Origin: Evtepia sp.
Lineage (GTDB): Bacteria > Bacillota > Clostridia > Oscillospirales > Oscillospiraceae
Direction: 5' to 3'
NCBI GenBank assembly: GCA_029256465.1
Contig: JAQSXW010000072.1
Span: 1-8,879 of the forward strand
DNA length: 8,879 nucleotides
Every line of letters begins with the position of its first letter. Position 1 is the first letter of the stretch. A program made the position numbers and the translations under genes. Below are positions 1 to 7,693 of the stretch, piece by piece. A model generated the notes under the pieces. That model made no database searches and was not told where the DNA came from. It saw only the letters and a list, made by a program, of their open reading frames with translations.

Positions 1-716
1 GTAATTATGACCGCGTTGCACTTGTCACCGATATCCGCGGTGGTCAAAGCTTCGATGGATTGTTCCATGCCCTTTCTTCCCTTGAGGAAATGGAATGCGA
101 CTATAAAATCTTATTTGTGGAAGCATCGGACGAAACGATTATTCACCGCTATAAGGAAACACGGCACACTCACCCTTTAGCACGTCAAGGCTACTCTCTG
201 GCCGAAGCAGTTTCCAGGGAGCGTCTTGCACTTTCCTCCGTTCGGCAACGCGCCAGTCACATCATCAATACCACCGCTTTGAATCACGCAAAACTACGTG
301 CAGAAATCCTTCGCCTGTTTGGAGATGGCTCCCCTGCTGAATCCATGAGTGTTTCTGTCATTTCATTTGGATTTAAGTATGGAATCCCGATTGAAGCTGA
401 TTTGGTCTTTGATGTTCGCTTTCTTCCAAATCCTTTCTATATTTCTACGTTGCGAGATGCGACCGGTCTGGAAGAATCCGTGCGGTCTTTCCTATTTGGA
501 TACCAACAAACACAGGATTTTTTATCTCATCTGGAAGATATGCTCAGTTTTCTTCTCCCTCAATATGTGAAAGAAGGAAAAGGGGCCCTCGTGATTGCCA
601 TTGGCTGTACAGGTGGACATCACCGTTCAGTGGCCATGACCCGGGCTGTTGGAGAATTCATTCGGCAAAAAGGTTATTATGTCAGTGAAAATCACCGCGA
701 TATGACACGGGGGTGA
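1..716 (+). CDS. rapZ: RapZ/YvcJ family nucleotide-binding protein, 3' part (5' end outside window)
   Basis: The frame is open from base 3, giving about 237 C-terminal residues of a protein usually near 285-295. Roughly 50 N-terminal residues, including the Walker A loop, lie outside the window. The start of the visible part carries the Walker B-like VTDIRGG stretch. It is followed by RYKETRHTHPLA, SFGFKYGIP, DVRFLPNPFY and IAIGCTGGHHRSV, all hallmarks of this family; the last four fall in the C-terminal RNA-binding half or lead into it. In E. coli the family member RapZ delivers the small RNA GlmZ to RNase E and so controls glucosamine-6-phosphate synthase. The B. subtilis member YvcJ binds and hydrolyses nucleotides and affects competence. 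Which role applies here cannot be read from the sequence. The stop lies 4 nt before yvcK, consistent with one operon. The family call is very secure; the cellular role is open. Confidence 0.95.
   Translation, partial: NYDRVALVTDIRGGQSFDGLFHALSSLEEMECDYKILFVEASDETIIHRYKETRHTHPLARQGYSLAEAVSRERLALSSVRQRASHIINTTALNHAKLRAEILRLFGDGSPAESMSVSVISFGFKYGIPIEADLVFDVRFLPNPFYISTLRDATGLEESVRSFLFGYQQTQDFLSHLEDMLSFLLPQYVKEGKGALVIAIGCTGGHHRSVAMTRAVGEFIRQKGYYVSENHRDMTRG
709..716 (+). promoter_or_regulatory. Ribosome binding site of yvcK
   Basis: GGGGGTGA overlaps the rapZ stop codon and sits 4 nt before the ATG at 721. It pairs with the GGTGA part of the anti-SD complement. It supports the 721 start over the in-frame ATG at 754, which has no such site, and suggests translational coupling to rapZ. 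Confidence 0.6.
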
Positions 717-720
717 GTAA

Positions 721-1800
721 ATGAAGTGTACCGTACCGGACGAGCATATCCAAATGAACTCGACGCCGCACCCGGAGTGCAGTCCTCGTATTGTTGCCTT
801 GGGAGGCGGCCACGGTCTTTATCACTTGCTACGCGGTCTCAAATCCTATACGAATAATCTGACCGCTATTGTCACTGTGGCAGATGACGGTGGCAGTTCC
901 GGCACGCTTCGCAAGGAACTGAGCATGCCTGCACCGGGCGACATTCGTAATTGTATGCAGGCACTTTCTAATGCGGAACCGCTCTTACAACAGCTTATGG
1001 ACTATCGCTTTCCCGGTGGTTCCCTCGCCGGTCAGTCTTTCGGAAACCTATTTTTGGCTGCCCTAAATGGGATCTCTCCCTCATTTGATCAGGCAGTTTT
1101 GAACATGCAACAGGTACTGTCGATCACCGGACAAGTGTTGCCGGTTACTGCTGACAACGTTCAGCTCACAGCCTTTTTTGAAAATGGATCTAGTGTGGTA
1201 GGCGAATCAAAAATCGGCTGGGCTAAGAAAACGCAAAATTGCCGAATTCATCGAGTTGCCCTCATCCCGCCCGATCCGACTCCTTTATCCAAGGCACTTG
1301 AAGCTATTCATCAGGCAGATCTCATTCTGTTAGGGCCAGGGAGCTTATACACAAGCCTCATTCCCAACCTATTGATTCCAGGCATTGCGGATGCCCTGCG
1401 CGCTTCTCCAGTTCCCCGCATCTATCTGGCTAACCTAATGACCGAAGAAGGCGAGACCGAAGGTTATACAGTCGGTGACCATATCACGGCGCTGTATGCC
1501 CATGGTGGCAATGATCTCTTCACCTCCTGCTTGGTCAATTCTGCCTCCATTCCGGATTCCCTGCTCAGGCAAACTTCCGAATATGGCGTTGCACCTGTGG
1601 CGGTGGATCGAGATCAAATATCCGCTCTTGGTATTGAGCTGTTTGAGCACCCGCTTTTCTCTACCTCTTCCAACCAGATTTGCCACAGCCCATCCCTTTT
1701 GGTGCAATGGATTCAGGAGTTCTATGAGTCCAGAGCAATTAAACTGTTCCCCGATTATTTGGGTCATCAATATGTTTTAGAGCAAATGACCTTTGACTGA
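721..1800 (+). CDS. yvcK: YvcK family gluconeogenesis factor (CofD-like fold)
   Basis: This is a 359-residue member of the YvcK/CofD-like family. In B. subtilis YvcK is needed for growth on gluconeogenic carbon sources and for normal cell wall and shape, and it binds UDP-sugars; the mycobacterial relative is CuvA. Visible motifs are the nucleotide-binding loop ALGGGHGL (residues 26-33), VADDGGSSG (53-61), PGDIRN (72-77), GQSFGNL (104-110) and LGPGSLYTSLIPNLLIPGI (from about residue 203). Firmicute proteins usually have GGGTGL; the His at residue 31 resembles the actinobacterial form. About 22 residues precede the first beta strand, so the protein is longer than the roughly 317 residues of B. 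subtilis YvcK. The start is chosen from the SD site at 709-716. It lies between rapZ and whiA, the usual Gram-positive arrangement. CofD itself (lactyl transfer in F420 synthesis) is unlikely given this context. Confidence 0.95.
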   Translation: MKCTVPDEHIQMNSTPHPECSPRIVALGGGHGLYHLLRGLKSYTNNLTAIVTVADDGGSSGTLRKELSMPAPGDIRNCMQALSNAEPLLQQLMDYRFPGGSLAGQSFGNLFLAALNGISPSFDQAVLNMQQVLSITGQVLPVTADNVQLTAFFENGSSVVGESKIGWAKKTQNCRIHRVALIPPDPTPLSKALEAIHQADLILLGPGSLYTSLIPNLLIPGIADALRASPVPRIYLANLMTEEGETEGYTVGDHITALYAHGGNDLFTSCLVNSASIPDSLLRQTSEYGVAPVAVDRDQISALGIELFEHPLFSTSSNQICHSPSLLVQWIQEFYESRAIKLFPDYLGHQYVLEQMTFD

Positions 1801-1802
1801 GT

Positions 1803-1808
1803 GAGGTG
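1803..1808 (+). promoter_or_regulatory. Ribosome binding site of whiA
   Basis: GAGGTG lies 4 nt before the ATG at 1813. It decides the start: the in-frame GTG at 1801 overlaps this site and has no SD sequence of its own, and family members begin with MSF. Confidence 0.75.
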
Positions 1809-1812
1809 CACT

Positions 1813-2721
1813 ATGTCTTTCTCTGGAGATACCAAAGCAGAACTCTGCCGCATTCGTATTCAGCGCTCCTGTTGTGCCAGAGCGGAGGCTTGCGGTGTCT
1901 TGCTTTACTGTAACCATTTTTCTGCTCAGGCCATTAAAATTGTCACAGAATCCACAGACTTTGCCAAACGCCTTCCTATCCTATTCCGAAAAGCCTTTCA
2001 AATAGATTTTGATCAGAAAATGGCCTCCGATGCCACTGGTGGTAAACAAACGTTTCTGATCACCGATTCAGAAAAACTGTTACACATTTGGGAGATCTGC
2101 GGCGGTAGCATTGGCGGTGGGATTGCCCATCACATTAACTTTGCTTTTTTAGAAGATGAACACTGTCAGCTATCCTTTCTACGTGGTGCCTTCCTGTCCG
2201 CCGGTTCGGTTACTGCCCCACAAAAGGGATACCACTTGGAGTTGGTCACCTCTCACTACTATGTGAATCGAGAACTCATCGCCTTGATATTAGATCTGGG
2301 GTATACCCCGAAAGAAACTACCCGCAAATCCAATTACGTTACCTACTTCAAGCAAAGTGAATCAATTGAAGATTTCCTGACCGCCATCGGCGCGCCTGTC
2401 TCTGCTATGGCGATTATGAGTGCCAAGGTAGAGAAGAACCTCCGCAATGGTATCAATCGCAGGGTCAATTGCGATGCAGCAAATGTAGATAAAACCGTCG
2501 ATGCCGCCCAGGAACAATTGGCTGCTATCCGCATCTTGACCACAAATGGTACCATGGAAAGCTTGAGTGATAAGTTCCAGGAAGCCGCCAGGCTCCGTCA
2601 GGAAAACCCTGAGTTTTCCCTCTCTGAACTTGCGGCTCTTTGCGAACCACCTGTCACAAAATCCTGTCTCAATCACCGTCTTCGAAAATTAATTGCGCTC
2701 AGCAAGGAAATTTCCGAGTAG
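1813..2721 (+). CDS. whiA: DNA-binding regulator WhiA (LAGLIDADG-like plus HTH)
   Basis: This is a 302-residue WhiA, slightly shorter than the 316 of B. subtilis. WhiA is a sporulation and cell-division transcription factor in Streptomyces. In B. subtilis it binds DNA and affects cell division and chromosome segregation by a less clear route. The start MSFSGDTKAEL and the nearby cysteine cluster (SCCARAEAC) match the family N-terminus. RGAFLSAGSV (residues 124-133) is the remnant of the LAGLIDADG homing-endonuclease fold, which in WhiA is not expected to cut DNA. NRRVNCDAANVDKT (from residue 215) is a strong WhiA signature. The last 45 or so residues, ending in TKSCLNHRLRKL, form the C-terminal helix-turn-helix. 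It begins 12 nt after yvcK and ends 17 nt before dnaE. The family call is secure; target genes cannot be inferred here. Confidence 0.96.
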   Translation: MSFSGDTKAELCRIRIQRSCCARAEACGVLLYCNHFSAQAIKIVTESTDFAKRLPILFRKAFQIDFDQKMASDATGGKQTFLITDSEKLLHIWEICGGSIGGGIAHHINFAFLEDEHCQLSFLRGAFLSAGSVTAPQKGYHLELVTSHYYVNRELIALILDLGYTPKETTRKSNYVTYFKQSESIEDFLTAIGAPVSAMAIMSAKVEKNLRNGINRRVNCDAANVDKTVDAAQEQLAAIRILTTNGTMESLSDKFQEAARLRQENPEFSLSELAALCEPPVTKSCLNHRLRKLIALSKEISE

Positions 2722-2722
2722 A

Positions 2723-2730
2723 AAGGAAGG
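2723..2730 (+). promoter_or_regulatory. Ribosome binding site of dnaE
   Basis: AAGGAAGG sits 8 nt before the ATG at 2739. It fixes the dnaE start. The frame runs open for another 33 codons upstream into whiA, but that extension overlaps whiA and does not look like DnaE. Confidence 0.8.
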
Positions 2731-2738
2731 CGAATACC

Positions 2739-5700
2739 ATGTCCTTTGTCCACCTTCATACCCATACCGAATACAGTCTTTTAGACGGCGCTTGTCGAAT
2801 CAGCAAGTTGGTCAAGAGGGCCAAAGAATTGGGACAATCCGCCATTGCCATAACCGACCATGGTGTCATGTATGGTGCCGTTGACTTCTATAAAGCTGCC
2901 AAAGCAGAAGGACTAAAGCCCATAATCGGATGCGAGGTTTATGTTGCGCCCCGCACCCGTTTTGACCGAGTGCATGAATTCGATACCGAGGCACGCCATC
3001 TTGTACTCCTTTGCCGTGACAAAGTCGGATACCGAAATCTCTGTGCTCTGGTAAGCCGTGGCTTTACCGAGGGGTTTTATAGTAAACCTAGAATTGACCT
3101 CGACTTGCTTCGTTCGCATTCCCAAGGCCTTATCGCTCTCTCCGCGTGTTTAGCTGGAGAAATTCCTCGTCTTCTTTTACATGAAAACTATGATGCTGCA
3201 AAACGGTATGCCCTGGAAATGCAGAGAATCTTTGGTCCAGATGGATTCTATCTTGAGTTACAGGATCACGGTATTCGGGAACAGAAGTTGGCCGCCAAGG
3301 AACTCCTTCGTCTTCACCGAGACACAGGAATTCCACTTGTCGTCACTAATGACGTTCATTATCTGACTCGTCAGGATGCCGTGGTCCAGGATATTCTCTT
3401 GTGTGTGCAAACCGGACGGACAACGGATGACGCCAACCGCATGCGCTTTGAAACAGACGAATTCTATCTAAAATCCGAAGAGGAAATGGCGGCATTGTTC
3501 CCTGAAGTTCCGGAAGCGTTGGAAAATACAGTGAAGATTGCCCAGCTCTGTCATTTGGATTTTGAATTTGGTGTCTATCACCTGCCGGAATTCAAACTGC
3601 CCTCTGGATGGGAAAGTGGGGACTCTTACTTTGAACATCTCTGCCGGGAGGGCTTTAAACGGCGATACCCTGATGGCAGCCCCGAATATTTGCAGCGTCT
3701 GGAATCGGAAATGCTTACCATCCGCAACATGGGCTTTGTGGACTATTTCCTGATTGTCTCAGACTTTATTGGATACGCAAAACGGAGGGGAATTCCCGTA
3801 GGCCCGGGCAGAGGATCTGCCGCAGGCTCCATGGTATCCTATTGCCTGAACATCACGGATGTAGACCCCATGAAATATGCACTTTACTTCGAACGTTTTC
3901 TTAATCCAGAGCGCATCTCCATGCCTGATATTGATATAGATTTTTGTTATCAGCGTCGGGGTGAGGTGATTGATTATGTGAATCAAAAGTATGGCACAGA
4001 TCATGTAGCTCAGATTGTCACCTTTGGAACCATGGCAGCCAAAGGTGCCATTCGTGATGTGGCTCGTGCCATGAATTTCCCCTATGCGGAAGCAGACAGC
4101 ATTGCCAAACTAATTCCAGGCACCCCGCACATGTCATTAGAAATGGCGATCAAGCTTTCTCAGCCCTTACGTGTCCAGTATGAGGAAAACGTCCGGGTCC
4201 GAGAACTCATTGACACAGCAAAAAGCTTGGAAGGAATCGCTCGTCACGCCTCTACCCATGCGGCGGGTGTGGTAATTACTCGTTTGCCTGTGGAGCATTA
4301 TGTCCCCTTGGCAAAAAATGACGAATCCATCGTCACGCAATACACTATGACTACTTTGGAAGAACTGGGTCTTCTCAAAATGGACTTTCTTGGTCTCCGA
4401 AATTTGACTGTACTAAACGATGCTGTCGGCATGTTACAGAAAAAAGACCCTTTGTTTTCACTCGACTCTATCCCCGAAGCAGATCCTGCCACCTTTCAAA
4501 TGCTCTCTCAGGGTCATACTTCCGGTGTGTTCCAAATGGAATCTTCAGGCATGACCAGTGTTTGTATCAATTTGAAACCGAAAGACATCGAGGATATCAC
4601 CGCAATCATTGCCCTCTACCGCCCCGGCCCAATGGATTCCATACCACGATTTATTGCCTGCAAACAAAACCCCAGTCTCATCCAATATAAGCATTCCTTA
4701 TTGGAGCCAATTCTTTCCGTCACCTATGGCTGTATCGTGTATCAGGAACAGGTTATTGAAATATTTCGCCGCTTAGCAAAATATTCTCTTGGTCAGGCCG
4801 ATATGGTGCGGCGGGCAATCTCCAAAAAGAAGGCAGCCGAAATTGAAAAAGAACGAAATGCCTTTATCTACGGTGATACGGAAAGAGGCATCCTCGGCTG
4901 CGTTGCCAGCGGCATCTCTGAAGAAGTGGCACAAGCCATCTATACCGAAATTTACGATTTTGCTAACTATGCCTTTAACAAAGCTCATGCCGTATCTTAC
5001 GCCATTGTGTCCTACCAAACTGCTTGGTTCAAGTGTCACCATCCGCGGGAATACATGGCAGCACTTTTAACCTCTGTTTTGGATTCTCAGGACAAAGTCA
5101 GCGAGTATATTGGTGAGTGCAAAACATCTGGCATACAAATTCTGCCGCCTGATATCAACCAGTCCGGTCCGGTGTTCACCGTATCTGGTATGCACATTCG
5201 TTTTGGCTTATCCGCACGAATGCTAGACGCCGACCTAAACAAGCGCGTGTTAGAGAGCCTGATTCGTAGTGGCGCCTTTGACAGTATGGGATATCGACGT
5301 TCTCAACTGCTAGATGCCTATGAATCCCTAATCGACAGTTTGAGCCGAAGCCGCAAAAAAAACCTTGAGGGTCAATACGACCTTTTTAGCCTTGGCGAAA
5401 CCATGCAGGAATCCGTAGAACTAAAATTGCGGGATCTTCCCGAATTTTCTCCTCATGATCTCATGGCCATGGAAAAGGACGTAACTGGTCTTTACCTATC
5501 CGGACATCCCATGGATGAATATCGAGAGACTGTTAAACAGAGCGGTGCTTTCCCGATCGCCTCAATTGTTTCCGATTTTGCAAAGGAGGATGGTCCTACT
5601 ATCTATCAGGATAATCAAAGTGCAAAACTGGTGGGGGTGATCTCGAATGTAAAAACAAAAACTACTAAAAACGATTCTCTCATGGCTTATATTACCTTGG

Positions 5701-6107
5701 AAGATGACACCGGAACCATGGAATTACTGGCATTTTCCCGTGTTTTGGACGAAAGCGGAAACTATATTAAGGTTAACTCTCCCATTTTGGCCACAGGACG
5801 GATTTCCGTTCGGGAAGAAAAAGCTCCTCAGCTTTTATGTGATAAAATTCTTCCCTTAGAGCATATACCCGTTCCCTCTTCCCCTCAGCCTGTGGCAACT
5901 GGAAAACTGTATTTGCGACTTGCCTCTGAAACAGATGCCGTTTTTGACCGAATTCGAAAAATCTTCATCATGTTTCCAGGTGACAACCAAGCAATTTTTT
6001 ATTTCTCCGATAGCGGGCGACGGCTCAGTGCCCGTTGTCTCCTCCACGATGCGCTACTTACGGAACTGCGCGCCCTTTTGGGTGAAGAAAGTGTGGTGAT
6101 CAAATGA
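2739..6107 (+). CDS. dnaE: DNA polymerase III alpha subunit DnaE
   Basis: This is a 1122-residue family C replicative DNA polymerase. The N-terminal PHP domain begins FVHLHTHTEYSLLDGACR. Its likely metal ligands are all present: H7, H9, D16, D40-H41, E66, H87, C137, D205 and H207, which suggests an active 3'-5' proofreading site. The polymerase core has GPGRGSAAGS, then PDIDIDF with catalytic D399 and D401, and KMDFLGLRNL with the third catalytic Asp, D549. QYDLF at residues 879-883 fits the beta-clamp binding consensus. An OB-fold follows at about 962-1040 (KLVGVISNVKTK to LATGRISV), then a short C-terminal domain. There is no DEDD exonuclease insertion, so this is not PolC. Many Firmicutes also carry polC elsewhere and use DnaE for primer extension or lagging-strand work; whether that holds here cannot be seen. 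The gene follows whiA closely and overlaps cls by 4 nt. Confidence 0.97.
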   Translation: MSFVHLHTHTEYSLLDGACRISKLVKRAKELGQSAIAITDHGVMYGAVDFYKAAKAEGLKPIIGCEVYVAPRTRFDRVHEFDTEARHLVLLCRDKVGYRNLCALVSRGFTEGFYSKPRIDLDLLRSHSQGLIALSACLAGEIPRLLLHENYDAAKRYALEMQRIFGPDGFYLELQDHGIREQKLAAKELLRLHRDTGIPLVVTNDVHYLTRQDAVVQDILLCVQTGRTTDDANRMRFETDEFYLKSEEEMAALFPEVPEALENTVKIAQLCHLDFEFGVYHLPEFKLPSGWESGDSYFEHLCREGFKRRYPDGSPEYLQRLESEMLTIRNMGFVDYFLIVSDFIGYAKRRGIPVGPGRGSAAGSMVSYCLNITDVDPMKYALYFERFLNPERISMPDIDIDFCYQRRGEVIDYVNQKYGTDHVAQIVTFGTMAAKGAIRDVARAMNFPYAEADSIAKLIPGTPHMSLEMAIKLSQPLRVQYEENVRVRELIDTAKSLEGIARHASTHAAGVVITRLPVEHYVPLAKNDESIVTQYTMTTLEELGLLKMDFLGLRNLTVLNDAVGMLQKKDPLFSLDSIPEADPATFQMLSQGHTSGVFQMESSGMTSVCINLKPKDIEDITAIIALYRPGPMDSIPRFIACKQNPSLIQYKHSLLEPILSVTYGCIVYQEQVIEIFRRLAKYSLGQADMVRRAISKKKAAEIEKERNAFIYGDTERGILGCVASGISEEVAQAIYTEIYDFANYAFNKAHAVSYAIVSYQTAWFKCHHPREYMAALLTSVLDSQDKVSEYIGECKTSGIQILPPDINQSGPVFTVSGMHIRFGLSARMLDADLNKRVLESLIRSGAFDSMGYRRSQLLDAYESLIDSLSRSRKKNLEGQYDLFSLGETMQESVELKLRDLPEFSPHDLMAMEKDVTGLYLSGHPMDEYRETVKQSGAFPIASIVSDFAKEDGPTIYQDNQSAKLVGVISNVKTKTTKNDSLMAYITLEDDTGTMELLAFSRVLDESGNYIKVNSPILATGRISVREEKAPQLLCDKILPLEHIPVPSSPQPVATGKLYLRLASETDAVFDRIRKIFIMFPGDNQAIFYFSDSGRRLSARCLLHDALLTELRALLGEESVVIK
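5355..5362 (+). other. A8 homopolymer inside dnaE (possible slippage site)
   Basis: In frame this reads CGC AAA AAA AAC, so it contains an A AAA AAA C slippery heptamer. In the -1 frame a TGA follows at 5366-5368. About five bases after the run, AGGGTC and GACCTT could form a weak 6-bp hairpin around AATAC, with one G-U pair. The site lies just before the clamp-binding motif. A slip would give a product of about 876 residues lacking the clamp motif, OB-fold and C-terminal domain. Function is speculative; the run itself is certain. Confidence 0.3.
6095..6101 (+). promoter_or_regulatory. Ribosome binding site of cls, inside dnaE
   Basis: GGTGATC matches the downstream part of the SD consensus (GGAGGTGATC), and its GG is 7 nt from the ATG at 6104. 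It lies in the last codons of dnaE, so the ribosome finishing dnaE can restart on cls through the ATGA overlap. Confidence 0.5.
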
Positions 6108-7627
6108 ACCGACTGCACACTCCCCGTTTTCAGCGTTTTTTCGGTCTTGTTTTCATTATTCTCCTTCAACTAGTGGCTTTTGCCATTGTCATTGATCGCT
6201 TTATGAGCTACTTCATTTACTTCTACTGGATCTGTGTTGTGATCAGCTTATTTGTCTCCATCTGGATTGCCAGCGGAAAATCGAAGTTGCCATATAAGAT
6301 GGCGTGGATTATTCCCATATTGATGTTTCCTCTTTTGGGTGGTCTAGCATTCTTTCTCATGGGTGGCTCCCGAAATCCATCCCGGCCAATCTCGCAGCAT
6401 ACACGTGATGCATTCCAGCATCAACTCATTTCTTTTACTCACCCAACTGACTTACAACCTCTTGGGATTGATGTGGTGCAACAGTCTCAATATTTAAACA
6501 ATGCTGCATCCTGTCCCCCATACAGCAATACGGAAACTCAGTATTTTCCTATTGGAGAAGCTTTTTTTCCGGTTTTTCTGCAAGAACTATCAAAAGCAAA
6601 AAAGTATATATTTTTAGAATATTTTATCATTTCCGAAGGAGAAATGTGGTCAGAGATTCTGGAAATCTTAACTGAAAAGGCTGCGCAAGGGGTAGATGTC
6701 CGTGTGATATACGATGACTTTGGTAGCCTGATGTCTCTTCCAAAGTCTTTCCCAGAGGATTTGGGGAAATTAGGAATCCTGTGCAGTGTGTTTCAGCCGG
6801 TCAGGCCAGTTCTATCCGTTCATCAAAATAATCGGGATCATAGAAAGCTCTGTGTCATTGACGGTATCGTTGGTTTTACTGGCGGTATCAATTTAGCTGA
6901 TGAATATATCAACCAAATTGAACGCTTTGGCTACTGGAAGGATTCCGCCCTTCTCATGCGAGGAGAAGCTGTTTGGAGTCTCACCGTCATGTTTTTGCAC
7001 ATGTGGGAGTCTATCCGTCACGCTAGGATAGATTACTCCCGTTTCCGCCCCGAATCCTTTCCACCTGTGGCGAATAGCGTAGGTTTCGTGCAACCTTATT
7101 TTGATACGCCTTTGGCAACAGACACCATCTGTGCGGATCTTCATTTACAAATGTTTTCTAAGGCAAAGCAGTATCTCTATATTACGACCCCTTATCTGGT
7201 CATTGACGATACCATTGCTTCTGCGTTGCATATTTCCGCCTATTCGGGCGTAGATGTTCGAATCATGACTCCCCACATCCCTGATAAAAAGATGGTTTTT
7301 TCTGTAACCCAATCTCACTATGAATCCCTCCTCAGGGCGGGGGTGCGCATCTATGAGTTTCTCCCCGGATTTATTCACAGTAAAACCGTAGTTGCAGATG
7401 ATCTATATGCCTCTGTTGGCAGCTGCAACTTGGATTATCGCAGTTTTTACCTTCAGCTTGAAAATGGCACTTGGTTGTGTGGTACCCCCTCAGTGCTTGC
7501 CATCCGGGATGATTTTATCTCTTCACTTTCATTCTGCAAGGAGATCACCTTGGATGATTGTCAGACGATTTCCCTACCCAAACGGATCATACGTTCTGTT
7601 CTACGCATTTTTTCTCCTCTGCTATGA
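6104..7627 (+). CDS. cls: Cardiolipin synthase (phospholipase D superfamily)
   Basis: This is a 507-residue bacterial cardiolipin synthase, close to the family's usual 480-510. It joins two phosphatidylglycerol molecules into cardiolipin plus glycerol at the cytoplasmic membrane. The N-terminus has hydrophobic segments at about residues 12-31, 34-55 and 66-86, matching the membrane anchor region of the family. Both catalytic HxKxxxxD motifs are intact: HRKLCVID (H246, K248, D253), followed by GFTGGINLADEY, and HSKTVVAD (H425, K427, D432), followed by SVGSCNLDYRSF. The pairing of membrane segments with both complete motifs favours Cls over a nuclease or other PLD enzyme. The ATG overlaps the dnaE stop (ATGA), so translation is probably coupled. 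The gene is last in the operon and is followed directly by a strong terminator. I use the generic symbol because Clostridia often have several paralogues. Confidence 0.93.
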   Translation: MNRLHTPRFQRFFGLVFIILLQLVAFAIVIDRFMSYFIYFYWICVVISLFVSIWIASGKSKLPYKMAWIIPILMFPLLGGLAFFLMGGSRNPSRPISQHTRDAFQHQLISFTHPTDLQPLGIDVVQQSQYLNNAASCPPYSNTETQYFPIGEAFFPVFLQELSKAKKYIFLEYFIISEGEMWSEILEILTEKAAQGVDVRVIYDDFGSLMSLPKSFPEDLGKLGILCSVFQPVRPVLSVHQNNRDHRKLCVIDGIVGFTGGINLADEYINQIERFGYWKDSALLMRGEAVWSLTVMFLHMWESIRHARIDYSRFRPESFPPVANSVGFVQPYFDTPLATDTICADLHLQMFSKAKQYLYITTPYLVIDDTIASALHISAYSGVDVRIMTPHIPDKKMVFSVTQSHYESLLRAGVRIYEFLPGFIHSKTVVADDLYASVGSCNLDYRSFYLQLENGTWLCGTPSVLAIRDDFISSLSFCKEITLDDCQTISLPKRIIRSVLRIFSPLL

Positions 7628-7630
7628 TCA

Positions 7631-7670
7631 AAAACCCGGACAGGTAATGGCCATTACCTGTCCGGGTTTT
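7631..7670. terminator. Bidirectional intrinsic terminator, perfect 40-bp palindrome
   Basis: Bases 7631-7650 are the exact reverse complement of 7651-7670, centred on TGGCCA. The GC-rich outer stem is CCCGGACAGG with CCTGTCCGGG. On the + strand the stem is followed by TTTTATTT, and on the - strand by TTTTTGA, so both directions have stem plus U-tract. It begins 4 nt after the cls stop and ends 23 nt before the stop of the converging PilZ gene, so it can end both transcripts. Confidence 0.93.
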
Positions 7671-7693
7671 ATTTGAATTCCGGTCGATCAAGA

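Noticed and set aside
721..1800. CofD, the F420 pathway lactyl-phosphate transferase
   Set aside because: The gene lies between rapZ and whiA and has the YvcK motif set; no F420 genes are nearby.
1801..1812. GTG at 1801 as the whiA start
   Set aside because: It lies within the SD region used by ATG 1813, and WhiA proteins begin with MSF.
2182..2211. Homing endonuclease or intein signal from the LAGLIDADG-like segment
   Set aside because: This is the normal WhiA domain; the protein is standard length with its C-terminal HTH and is not inserted in another gene.
2362..2676. Open frames antisense to whiA, and similar ones antisense to yvcK (1435-1770) and dnaE (3759-4004, 4773-5042)
   Set aside because: They sit opposite highly conserved coding sequence and their products show no recognisable domain, so they are best read as shadows of the real genes.
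2640..2738. In-frame upstream extension of dnaE beginning with TTG
   Set aside because: It overlaps the end of whiA, gives 33 residues unlike any DnaE N-terminus, and the AAGGAAGG site at 2723-2730 clearly marks ATG 2739.
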